The position numbers were made by a program, and so were the translations under genes. The notes below the pieces were generated by a model. The model saw nothing but the letters and a program-made list of their open reading frames with translations. It searched no databases and was not told the origin of the DNA. A stretch of 7,139 nt of DNA from an uncultured Erysipelotrichaceae bacterium. GTDB lineage: Bacteria > Bacillota_I > Bacilli_A > Erysipelotrichales > Erysipelotrichaceae. This document shows, one piece after another, positions 1 to 6,470 of the stretch. How positions within the stretch are numbered: the first letter of the stretch is position 1; every line of letters starts with the position of its first letter. Location of the stretch: positions 1 to 7,139 of the forward strand of contig CALCFG010000038.1 of assembly GCA_937900565.1 (NCBI GenBank). The letters run 5' to 3'.

Positions 1-502
1 GGCGTTCAGCTAATTGACGACATCCTTCTGGTACAATTGCAGTCATTGTTTTACATCCCATTAAACCTAATTCAGCACGGTGTCTTTCCAAATCACCAGG
101 ATGTACATCACTAATACCATAGACACCCGCTGCAGCTCCGTGTAATACTGAACGGATAAAGCTAGCGCCAACTGCACAAGCTAAATCAAAACCTTTCATC
201 GCATCTGCAGCTACAGTAACACCAAATGGTACCTTAATTTCAGATTTTAATTCACCAATAACACGTGCCATTGTAGCAACTACAACTGTATTTACGTCTG
301 GTGAATATGGAATTGAAAACTCATTGCAGAATAAAATTCCATCAATACCACCCTCTTGATACGCATGTAAATCTTTACGTGCTGCATCAATTACACCTTG
401 GATACCTTTCGCAGCATCATATTTTGGATCAGTTGGCATCGCATGCATATGCAAAACGCCAATTACTGGTTTATCAGTGCCAAACAATTCTTTCATCCAC
501 AT
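1..502 (-). CDS. BtpA/SgcQ-family TIM-barrel protein (partial, C-terminus outside window)
   Basis: I translated this open frame by hand. It runs from an ATG at 502 to the left window edge without a stop, giving 167 residues. Recognisable family segments are the N-terminal GVLHMHAMPTDP (residues 15-26), FCNEFSIPY, PFGVTVAADA and GASFIRSVLHGA, matching the BtpA/SgcQ family as I remember it. Full-length members are about 260-280 aa, so roughly 60% is visible. The family is named for cyanobacterial BtpA (photosystem I biogenesis), but members in sugar operons such as E. coli sgc are presumed sugar-metabolism enzymes; the reaction is not established. AAGGAG at 514-519 lies 11 bases before ATG 502 and would be 17 bases from the alternative Met at 496, so 502 is preferred. 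It is the last visible gene of the PTS operon, 24 bp after the phosphatase gene. A role in processing the imported sugar phosphate is inferred from context. Confidence 0.85.
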   Translation of the reverse strand, partial: MWMKELFGTDKPVIGVLHMHAMPTDPKYDAAKGIQGVIDAARKDLHAYQEGGIDGILFCNEFSIPYSPDVNTVVVATMARVIGELKSEIKVPFGVTVAADAMKGFDLACAVGASFIRSVLHGAAAGVYGISDVHPGDLERHRAELGLMGCKTMTAIVPEGCRQLAER

Positions 503-526
503 AATTATTTTTACTCCTTACTTAAT

Positions 527-1162
527 TTACCACTTCAATTGATCGTAATGATCAATACTAACATCTGCTTTCGAAGTGTCTTGTTCTATAATGGACCCTT
601 TATAGCCAACAGTATAAATTCCAGCACTGATACCTGCTTGAATACCATTGGTTGAATCCTCAATGATTATCAATTCTTCTTTGGCGATACCTAACTTACT
701 TGCAGCAAGCAAGTAAATGTCAGGATATGGTTTTCCGTGTTCAACTTGTTCTCCTGTAATTATTTCTTGAAATTTATCGGTTATCCCAAATTGATCGGTT
801 ACATTTAACACATAGTTTTTAGGGGAAGACGATGCAATCGCAAGTGCTATATTATCTACTAGCGCTCTTTGAATTAAATCCAATAGACCTGGCATCGGAG
901 ATAAAGCAGTACTATTCATCATTTCGTAAAATATAACCCGTTCGCCTTGAATGAATTCATCAACTGATAGGTTAAGGTGATATTTATCGAGTAAATCCAT
1001 AGCAATTGTTGTCATTGGTTTTCCAACAACAAATTTCAAGTCATCAATGCTTGATTCAATATTAAATGTATTTAAATAGCGTCGCACTGCTTCTAAAAAT
1101 ATAGCTTCACTATCCAAAATACATCCATCACAATCAAAGATAATTCCTTTTGGTTTATTCAT
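527..1162 (-). CDS. HAD-superfamily phosphatase, beta-phosphoglucomutase/YcjU-like subfamily
   Basis: A 211-aa HAD hydrolase, the usual length for the subfamily with a small helical cap after motif I. Motif I is DCDGC (Asp10 nucleophile, Asp12 acid/base). Motif II is Ser111 in IASSS, motif III is Lys144 in GKPYPDIY, and motif IV is Glu168-Asp169 in IIEDSTNG. All Mg-binding and catalytic positions are present, so it should be an active cytoplasmic enzyme acting on a small phosphorylated metabolite. After motif I it reads LDSE, as in HAD phosphatases; the histidine that follows motif I in beta-phosphoglucomutase is not evident, which favours phosphatase over mutase. AAGGTG at 1168-1173 precedes the ATG by 5 bases. 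The gene starts 34 bp after the EIID stop and is followed by the BtpA-like gene. The substrate is unknown; a sugar phosphate made by the adjacent PTS is the natural inference. Confidence 0.9.
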   Translation of the reverse strand: MNKPKGIIFDCDGCILDSEAIFLEAVRRYLNTFNIESSIDDLKFVVGKPMTTIAMDLLDKYHLNLSVDEFIQGERVIFYEMMNSTALSPMPGLLDLIQRALVDNIALAIASSSPKNYVLNVTDQFGITDKFQEIITGEQVEHGKPYPDIYLLAASKLGIAKEELIIIEDSTNGIQAGISAGIYTVGYKGSIIEQDTSKADVSIDHYDQLKW

Positions 1163-1196
1163 ATTATCACCTTACCCAACTAACTTTATTTAACGA

Positions 1197-2042
1197 CTAA
1201 AGAATTCCAATTAGACTACATACAATGGCAACAGCGAACATAGCTAACATAATTTTAAATACGCTTGTACCTTTTTGTAAGCTTCTAAATACACCCAATA
1301 CTGCAACAGCGCTTAACATGCTTGGCATAATTTGATCCAATAAATCTTGAATTACAACTGTAGCACCAGAAACAGTAAATTGTAATGGGGTTGAGATACT
1401 AACGTTATTGGCAATCATTGCACCAGCAATTGTTAAACCAATGATTGATAAGATATCAGTGATTTTATTCATGATTTTCTTATCTGTAATCTTACTTAGT
1501 ACACTACGCCCAACTTTATATCCTTGATTGAATGTAAATACACCCATCGCTAATAAATAAGACATGTACAATACAACGAAGATAACTGGTCCTAATGGTG
1601 ATCCTTTCAACGTCATATCCACTCCAATAGCTAACGCTACTGTTTTAACCAACCCTTGAGTAATCGTATCTCCGATACCAGCTAATGGACCCATCAAACC
1701 AACTTTTACAGTTTTAATCATTTCTGGATCAACATTACCACCGTTTGCATAATCTTCTTCCATTGATGCAACTAAACCAGGAATAAAAGCACCCCAGTTA
1801 TTTTCTGTGTTAAAGAATAACATGTGACGTCTTAATGCTTCGACGCGTTTTTCTTTATCATCTGGATATAAACGATTAATGATTGGTGCCATCGCATGAC
1901 AGAAACCTAATGACATTAAACGTTCATAAGATAAACAACATTCAGTGAATCCTTCCCATAATACGAAGCAATGAATTAAATCTTTTTTAGTTAATTTCTT
2001 TTCCGGTAAATTACTTACCGTATTTACTGTATTTTCACTCAT
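1197..2042 (-). CDS. PTS mannose/fructose/sorbose-family transporter subunit IID
   Basis: A 281-aa integral membrane EIID protein. With EIIC it forms the sugar-translocating complex of mannose-family PTS permeases. Diagnostic segments are the N-terminal LTKKDLIHCFVLWEGFTECC region (about 17-36), LMSLGFCHAM (42-51), HMLFFNTENNWGAFIPG (73-89), and the conserved glycine-rich GLMGPLAGIGDTITQG (115-130). Hydrophobic segments follow at about 151-170, 197-215 and 242-281, the last ending the protein. The length is normal. The start overlaps the EIIC stop as ATGA (2039-2042), which indicates translational coupling. Family membership is certain; the sequence alone does not tell mannose from fructose, sorbose, N-acetylgalactosamine or other substrates. 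Confidence 0.96.
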   Translation of the reverse strand: MSENTVNTVSNLPEKKLTKKDLIHCFVLWEGFTECCLSYERLMSLGFCHAMAPIINRLYPDDKEKRVEALRRHMLFFNTENNWGAFIPGLVASMEEDYANGGNVDPEMIKTVKVGLMGPLAGIGDTITQGLVKTVALAIGVDMTLKGSPLGPVIFVVLYMSYLLAMGVFTFNQGYKVGRSVLSKITDKKIMNKITDILSIIGLTIAGAMIANNVSISTPLQFTVSGATVVIQDLLDQIMPSMLSAVAVLGVFRSLQKGTSVFKIMLAMFAVAIVCSLIGIL

Positions 2043-2791
2043 GCGTTATCCCCTTCCGTTAATTTATCCAATCCTAATGTCCAATAAAGAAGTGCACCTG
2101 CAGCACCAATTAATGTACAAGCAATAATTCCTAAATGTAAGTAAGCAACTAAAACGAAACCTAAAATTGCGAATGCAAAGAATTTCTTTTTATAAACTGC
2201 TTTAAACATCATACCGATACCTAACGCTGGCAATACAGAACCGATGACAGTTAATGCATTAGAAATTTGTGCTGGCATAGCAGCCATGAACGATTCGAAC
2301 ACCCCGGCACCAAAGTAACAAATAACGAATGCTGGAATTCCATAAACGACTGCACAGAATAAGTTTGGTAATAACCAGTTGTATACCCACAAGAATTTTG
2401 TTTCACCAGATTCAATGTATTTATCAGCCATATGCACGAATGCAACGTTTACTGTCATTGTAGCGTTAGAAGCTAATAATCCTAATGTTCCTAATGTTAC
2501 AGCAATAGTCACACCCACTTCAGGTGTTTGATGACTTAACATTGTAACTGCCGTTGCAATTACCCCTGCGTAACATTTATCAAATGATGAAATACCACCT
2601 ACTGTAATCTGACCCATATAAATCAATTGAATTGTCGCGCCAATCATGGCACCTTCCATCCAATCACCTAGGATCAATCCTACTAAAGCACCTTCGATTA
2701 TTGGGTTACGGAATACCCATACCCACAATTCAAGGAAGACGCCGCCGCACATTGTTGCCAATACTGCGATTAATAATGATTCAACTAACAT
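2039..2791 (-). CDS. PTS mannose/fructose/sorbose-family transporter subunit IIC
   Basis: A 250-aa polytopic membrane protein, the channel subunit that works with EIID. It is hydrophobic nearly throughout, with several transmembrane segments and a short polar C-terminus. Family signatures are GALVGLILGDWMEGAMIGAT (34-53) continuing into IQLIYMGQITVGG, the pattern expected of mannose-family EIIC proteins. The start ATG at 2789-2791 has a strong AGGAGG at 2796-2801 that overlaps the EIIB stop codon, with a short 4-base spacer. The gene starts 8 bp after EIIB and ends overlapping EIID by 4 bp. Substrate specificity cannot be read from the sequence. Confidence 0.95.
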   Translation of the reverse strand: MLVESLLIAVLATMCGGVFLELWVWVFRNPIIEGALVGLILGDWMEGAMIGATIQLIYMGQITVGGISSFDKCYAGVIATAVTMLSHQTPEVGVTIAVTLGTLGLLASNATMTVNVAFVHMADKYIESGETKFLWVYNWLLPNLFCAVVYGIPAFVICYFGAGVFESFMAAMPAQISNALTVIGSVLPALGIGMMFKAVYKKKFFAFAILGFVLVAYLHLGIIACTLIGAAGALLYWTLGLDKLTEGDNA

Positions 2792-2799
2792 GTTCCCTC

Positions 2800-3273
2800 C
2801 TAATTATCATAACTGTACGTTGTTCTTTTTTCATCCGGTGTTACTTGGAAATAAACATCAATTCCCATATCTTGGATATCTTTAAGTGTTTGCTTCTCTG
2901 CTTCACTGGCTGAAATATTTTTAAATAATTTTTTACGTTCTGGACTCGCTCCAATACCACCAATATTCAATTCTTTTAAGCTAATACCTGCTTTAAAGAT
3001 TTCTTGCGCTACATAAGGATACTTAACAAGAATTAAAGTATTTCCTGATTCTGCATCTAATTTTTTTGCCATTGTTGGCATTTCTGCTAATCCTGTAATG
3101 ATAAGTTCACGATCACTAGGTGCAACCATTTGCATGATACCTTTAATGAAATCGTCTTTAGCCACCCCATCATCTACGATCCAAATTTTATCTGCATGAA
3201 TGTTTTTTGCCCATGCTGTAACAATTTGACCGTGGATCAAGCGGTCATCAATTCTTAACATTTTTATTGCCAT
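2800..3273 (-). CDS. PTS mannose/fructose/sorbose-family transporter subunit IIB
   Basis: A 157-aa soluble EIIB phosphotransfer protein. It takes a phosphoryl group from EIIA and passes it to the incoming sugar. The N-terminal IDDRLIHGQIVTAWAK carries the active-site His14 in the family context RLIHGQ. NIGGIGASPERKK (about 103-115) and the C-terminal MGIDVYFQVTPDEK are also family hallmarks. Length is close to the usual ~160 aa. AAGGAG (3280-3285) overlaps the EIIA stop, with 10 bp between the genes. By analogy with LevR systems, this protein could also phosphorylate the PRD2 histidine of the divergent regulator when no substrate is present; that is inference. Confidence 0.96.
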   Translation of the reverse strand: MAIKMLRIDDRLIHGQIVTAWAKNIHADKIWIVDDGVAKDDFIKGIMQMVAPSDRELIITGLAEMPTMAKKLDAESGNTLILVKYPYVAQEIFKAGISLKELNIGGIGASPERKKLFKNISASEAEKQTLKDIQDMGIDVYFQVTPDEKRTTYSYDN

Positions 3274-3283
3274 ATTATTCTCC

Positions 3284-3685
3284 TTAAATTTTTTGTGTAA
3301 AATCTACCACACCTTGTATACCAGCATTCATTGCAACTTTCTTTAACTCTGGTGCTGTTTTATCCAAATTGATCATAAGTTCTGCTAACATTGGCAGATT
3401 CATTCCCGTAACAATTTCCATCGGTATATTTTCATGATGTTTTTGATAAACTCTAGCACTCACCATAAAGGGTGAACCACCGAATAAATCAGTTACGATT
3501 AAAATCCCCTCCTTTCCTGCATCCAAAACTTTATCTTCAATTTGTTTTTGGTATTGATCAATATCAACGCCATAAGGTAACGTTAAATAACTCACACGCT
3601 CATCTACTTTGCCCATGATTAATTCAATAGCATTGTAGATTTCCTGACTTAAGCATGCATGACTTAATAACAATACTTTGCTCAT
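3284..3685 (-). CDS. PTS mannose/fructose/sorbose-family transporter subunit IIA
   Basis: A 133-aa soluble EIIA-Man-type protein, receiving phosphate from HPr and giving it to EIIB. The phosphorylated residue is His9 in VLLLSHACLS, at the end of the first beta strand. TDLFGGSPF (65-73) is the conserved active-site loop, with Asp66 at the position of the conserved aspartate. It is a stand-alone EIIA, not fused to EIIB as in E. coli ManX. It is the first gene of the operon. The transcript leader from the predicted promoter is about 34 nt and contains an AAGGGA ribosome-binding site about 8 bases before ATG 3685. Confidence 0.95.
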   Translation of the reverse strand: MSKVLLLSHACLSQEIYNAIELIMGKVDERVSYLTLPYGVDIDQYQKQIEDKVLDAGKEGILIVTDLFGGSPFMVSARVYQKHHENIPMEIVTGMNLPMLAELMINLDKTAPELKKVAMNAGIQGVVDFTQKI

Positions 3686-3725
3686 AAGATATTCCCTTCT
3701 TTCTTATTTCTTAGCTGATGGCATT

Positions 3726-3754
3726 ACTATAACTGATCGTGTAAACGTTTACAA
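3726..3754 (-). promoter_or_regulatory. Predicted sigma-A-type promoter of the PTS operon
   Basis: On the minus strand, TTGTAA (3749-3754, 4/6 match to TTGACA) and TATAGT (3726-3731, 5/6 match to TATAAT) are separated by an ideal 17 bp. Initiation would fall near 3718-3719, giving a leader of about 34 nt before the EIIA start at 3685. The -35 overlaps the cre palindrome. This is prediction from pattern only. Confidence 0.65.
3740..3753. promoter_or_regulatory. cre site (CcpA operator)
   Basis: TGTAAACGTTTACA is a perfect 14-bp palindrome that matches the Firmicute catabolite-responsive element consensus WTGNAANCGNWNNCA in its core. It overlaps the predicted -35 of the PTS operon, where CcpA binding would repress by blocking RNA polymerase. 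It is over 230 bp from the regulator gene start, so the PTS operon is its likely target. Confidence 0.85.
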
Positions 3755-3780
3755 ATTTTGCGAATTCATTGATTACATCA

Positions 3781-3799
3781 ACACACATTAAATGTGTGT
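3781..3799. promoter_or_regulatory. Inverted repeat 1, candidate activator binding site
   Basis: ACACACATT-A-AATGTGTGT is a perfect inverted repeat with 9-bp arms and a 1-bp centre. Its centre lies about 71 bp upstream of the predicted PTS operon start, a typical position for an activator site. Its right arm is shared with inverted repeat 2. The divergent LevR-like regulator is the obvious candidate to bind it; this is inferred from position. Confidence 0.7.
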
Positions 3800-3815
3800 A
3801 ATTTACTACACACAT
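3792..3815. promoter_or_regulatory. Inverted repeat 2, candidate activator binding site
   Basis: ATGTGTGTA and TACACACAT form perfect 9-bp arms around a 6-bp spacer, ATTTAC. Its left arm is also the right arm of inverted repeat 1, so 3781-3815 holds three half-sites in alternating orientation. Its centre lies about 85 bp upstream of the predicted operon start. Confidence 0.7.
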
Positions 3816-3862
3816 GTTTTTATTCAAAATAAACCATGATATAACTGTATTAACGACACAGA

Positions 3863-3945
3863 TAACACAAATTTATGCCGTTTTGCCCAAAATTTAACAC
3901 ACTTAGCCTTTAACTATGTGAAATAAGAAAACAAATAACACACTT
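3863..3945 (+). repeat. Short direct repeats TAACACA(C/A) upstream of the regulator
   Basis: TAACACACTT occurs exactly at 3895-3904 and 3936-3945, and a related TAACACAAAT lies at 3863-3872. They resemble the ACACACAT half-sites of the inverted repeats in the same intergenic region and may be weaker sites for the same protein, for example for autoregulation. In DNA this AT-rich, chance recurrence is possible. Confidence 0.4.
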
Positions 3946-3987
3946 TATTTATTTTTGACACGCTTTAATTAATGAAAGGAACACTGA

Positions 3988-6465
3988 ATGGCGACTCGAC
4001 AAGAAAAAATCATGGAATATGTTCATACATTAAGCGAACAGTTAATTGCGTCCAATCAATTAAACGATAATAATGGTGCAGATGCATTAAATACTTCATT
4101 AGACCTACAATTGGATAGGGCAAATGTTAGCAAAGATTTAAACGCCCTATGGAAGGCAGGTAAATTAATTAAAATGCATGGTAAACCAGTGTTCTACTTA
4201 GATTATCATTCATTAACAAAACACTATCCAAATTCATTCTTCCCCTCCATCATAAATAACGGAGATAAAATTAGTAATTACTTACATGAAGCTTCTGAAA
4301 ATACGGTTACAAAAGAAAATACACTTAGTAACGAAAAAGGACCACTGGATAGCATCATTGGCGCCAATGGTTCATTATCTGATGTTATTTTTACAGCAAA
4401 ATCTGCCATCTCGTATCCACCCTATGGTATTCCAAGCATTATATACGGGAATTCTGGTGTTGGGAAAACCTTATTAGCGAATCAAATGGTGGAATACCTA
4501 TGCAAAATAAAGCATAAAGAAAAAGTACCGGTGATGACGTTATATGCCCAAAACTATCAAAATGATGCCAATTTATTTGTTCAAGCATTAACAGGTGTTG
4601 ATAAAGGGAAAGGAAAAGTTGGTGTTTTAGAACAATGCGAAGACGGTGTATTAATCATTGAACAAGTGGAAAATCTTTCCTACACAAGTCAAACTTTATT
4701 ATCAATGATTTTACAAAAAAAGAAATATACCACAACTCACACTTCCAATCCAATGCCACTAAAAACGATGATTATTCTTACGACTTCTTTAAAAGAAGAT
4801 AATCGTTTAATTGAAACACTCAGTAGTGCTACCCCAATCCATTTAAAACTTAGCGATATCGATCAGCGCGGAATTTATGAAAAACTAGAATTAATCATGG
4901 CATTGCTTTCTCAAGAAGCAAAAAACACCGGTATTTCAATCCGTATTCATAAAGATATCATCGCGATGTTTGCTCTACAAAAATATCCTAACAACATATC
5001 CGATTTACGCAATGAAATTCAATTGGCATGTTCCAGAGCATTTCTAAATACACCCAATATCAAAAACAAATCCATTTACCTTACTTACGATTGCCTATCA
5101 TTAAACATGCTTTCGCAATCGCAAGACTCAACAATCAGCAACGCTCGAATTATTTCCTTATTATCATGTATTCCAAATAATTATTTACAATTTGAAAGTG
5201 ATGGTTCCAGTAGCGCACAGCAAATTTTCACCAATGCACCCGATGCATTTAAAGACCATCGTATCAATCAATTCATCGGTGAATTTAATAAAGATATTGA
5301 GGAATTAGACAATATCGATAATTATGTTAGGGAGAATATTAACGTATTAAAGGATTGCCCCGATGCACAATTACAGTCATTAAGAGTAGCCATCAATCCC
5401 TATGTAATGCAAGTTACCTTAAGCAAATTACAAGAACGCCCAGAATATAAACTATTACAAAGTAATACACAATTGCTCTATGGCATTTTATTGCATATTA
5501 CCAATTATTTAAAACGAATTCAGTATACGGATCAATCGAACATTGAGGACACGCCTTCACTCACTGAGCCTATTTACACACAAGAATACCAGTTAGCTAA
5601 AGATATTTATGAAAGCTTTGGCCAAACGTATTCATTCACTCCATCCAGTCGTGAAATTGACTTTCTAGCTTCCTATATAGCCATTGCAAATCAATGGGCT
5701 AATCACACAACCGTCGCAATATTGGTTATTTGTCATGGCAATAGTATTGCTTCGCAAATGGTTGAATTTATTAAAGAAAATATCCATGGTAAATACACAT
5801 TAGATGCCATCGATTATTCCAGTTCTATGCAAATTAATGATTGTTTAGAATTAGCGTGCATTAAAGCCAATCAAATCAATAACGGTGTAGGTGTTTTAGT
5901 GGTGTGTGATATGGAGCCATTAACATCGATTGGTGATTATGTTTACCGAGAAACCGGAATACCTGCACGTACCGTAAGCAATATTAATTTAAGTGGATTA
6001 ATTGGGATTGTGCAACAAAGTATGAGTGCTATCAATGATTTGGACGCTTTAGCAAGCGGAATAAACAAAGAAGCACCAACAATCCAACAAATGCCACAAA
6101 ACACTTTTATCGAACAAATACGTAATCGTATTATTAGCAATACTGTATCATTTATTGACACACACAAAGCGGTTGATGTATTACTAACTTGCCTAAATAA
6201 TACATTAAAAGAGTTAGCTATTCCTTATAGCGAAGCATTAGCTGTTAAGTACATTTGCCATTGCACAAATATGTTAGAACGTGTGATTAAAAACGAACCA
6301 TGGGAGTATAAAAAAGTGAATCAATTTTATAAAGATCATTCTTATTTGATTCACGTAATCCAACAAAACTTAGAATATGCCGGTAACAGTTTTGGTATTT
6401 CTATACCCGCTACTGAATTAGCATATATTAGTGAAATATTTTTACCAGAATTTAAAGGAGAATAA
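3988..6465 (+). CDS. LevR-family PTS-controlled transcriptional regulator with degenerate sigma-54 AAA+ domain
   Basis: An 825-aa cytoplasmic regulator, divergent from the PTS operon. Domains in order: a winged-helix DNA-binding region at about 5-72; an AAA+ domain of the sigma-54-activator type at about 120-355; PRD1 at about 430-570 with His503 in LLHITNYLKR; an EIIA-Man-like domain at about 574-685 with His583 in ICHGNS, where LevR is phosphorylated by HPr; and PRD2 at about 715-822 with His758 in YICHCTNMLERVI, matching the LevR histidine phosphorylated by EIIB. The EIIB-like segment of B. subtilis LevR appears absent, which fits the shorter length. Walker A is intact (GNSGVGKT, 154-161). 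The sigma-54 loop GAFTGA reads QALTGV (199-204), the Walker B DE reads E225-Q226, and the finger-region arginine pair reads S280-A281. It therefore probably does not drive sigma-54 polymerase. AAAGGA lies 7 bases before the ATG. It probably senses substrate through PTS phosphorylation and controls the divergent operon. Confidence 0.9.
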   Translation: MATRQEKIMEYVHTLSEQLIASNQLNDNNGADALNTSLDLQLDRANVSKDLNALWKAGKLIKMHGKPVFYLDYHSLTKHYPNSFFPSIINNGDKISNYLHEASENTVTKENTLSNEKGPLDSIIGANGSLSDVIFTAKSAISYPPYGIPSIIYGNSGVGKTLLANQMVEYLCKIKHKEKVPVMTLYAQNYQNDANLFVQALTGVDKGKGKVGVLEQCEDGVLIIEQVENLSYTSQTLLSMILQKKKYTTTHTSNPMPLKTMIILTTSLKEDNRLIETLSSATPIHLKLSDIDQRGIYEKLELIMALLSQEAKNTGISIRIHKDIIAMFALQKYPNNISDLRNEIQLACSRAFLNTPNIKNKSIYLTYDCLSLNMLSQSQDSTISNARIISLLSCIPNNYLQFESDGSSSAQQIFTNAPDAFKDHRINQFIGEFNKDIEELDNIDNYVRENINVLKDCPDAQLQSLRVAINPYVMQVTLSKLQERPEYKLLQSNTQLLYGILLHITNYLKRIQYTDQSNIEDTPSLTEPIYTQEYQLAKDIYESFGQTYSFTPSSREIDFLASYIAIANQWANHTTVAILVICHGNSIASQMVEFIKENIHGKYTLDAIDYSSSMQINDCLELACIKANQINNGVGVLVVCDMEPLTSIGDYVYRETGIPARTVSNINLSGLIGIVQQSMSAINDLDALASGINKEAPTIQQMPQNTFIEQIRNRIISNTVSFIDTHKAVDVLLTCLNNTLKELAIPYSEALAVKYICHCTNMLERVIKNEPWEYKKVNQFYKDHSYLIHVIQQNLEYAGNSFGISIPATELAYISEIFLPEFKGE

Positions 6466-6470
6466 TTATC

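Larger units (their letters stand above)
3686..3987. other. Divergent regulatory region between the PTS operon and its regulator
   Basis: This 302-bp AT-rich stretch has no credible gene. Toward the PTS operon it holds a sigma-A-like promoter, a cre site and two overlapping inverted repeats (listed separately). The half nearer the regulator holds repeated TAACACA-type half-sites. The regulator's ribosome-binding site is AAAGGA at 3975-3980, 7 bases before ATG 3988. I could not define a convincing -35/-10 pair for the regulator. No -24/-12 sigma-54 element was found on either strand with correct spacing. Confidence 0.85.

Noticed and set aside
301..655. Plus-strand open frames across the BtpA-like and HAD genes.
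   Set aside because: They overlap well-supported minus-strand genes with clear family motifs, lack ribosome-binding sites and have unconvincing protein composition.
527..1162. Calling the HAD protein a true beta-phosphoglucomutase.
   Set aside because: The general fold and motifs fit, but the segment after motif I reads LDSE as in phosphatases and the mutase histidine is not evident, so only a HAD phosphatase call is supported.
2632..2913. Plus-strand open frames opposite the EIIC/EIIB junction.
   Set aside because: They are antisense to EIIC and EIIB, whose signatures are unmistakable; no start signal or family resemblance.
3875..3890. Minus-strand TTGGGCAAAACGGCAT resembles a sigma-54 -24/-12 element.
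   Set aside because: The GG and GC doublets are 10 or fewer bases apart instead of the required 12, and it lies about 190 bp upstream of the EIIA start, beyond the palindromes.
3955..3960. Perfect TTGACA on the plus strand as a -35 for the regulator gene.
   Set aside because: A -10 at normal spacing would fall on the ribosome-binding site and leave no leader before ATG 3988; no TATAAT-like hexamer is there.
5943..6167. Minus-strand frame inside the regulator gene.
   Set aside because: Antisense to the EIIA-like/PRD2 linker of the regulator, no ribosome-binding site, no recognisable protein.
3988..6465. Treating the degenerate AAA+ domain as evidence of a pseudogene.
   Set aside because: The 825-codon frame is uninterrupted, Walker A and the phosphorylatable histidines are conserved, and the start has a good ribosome-binding site.
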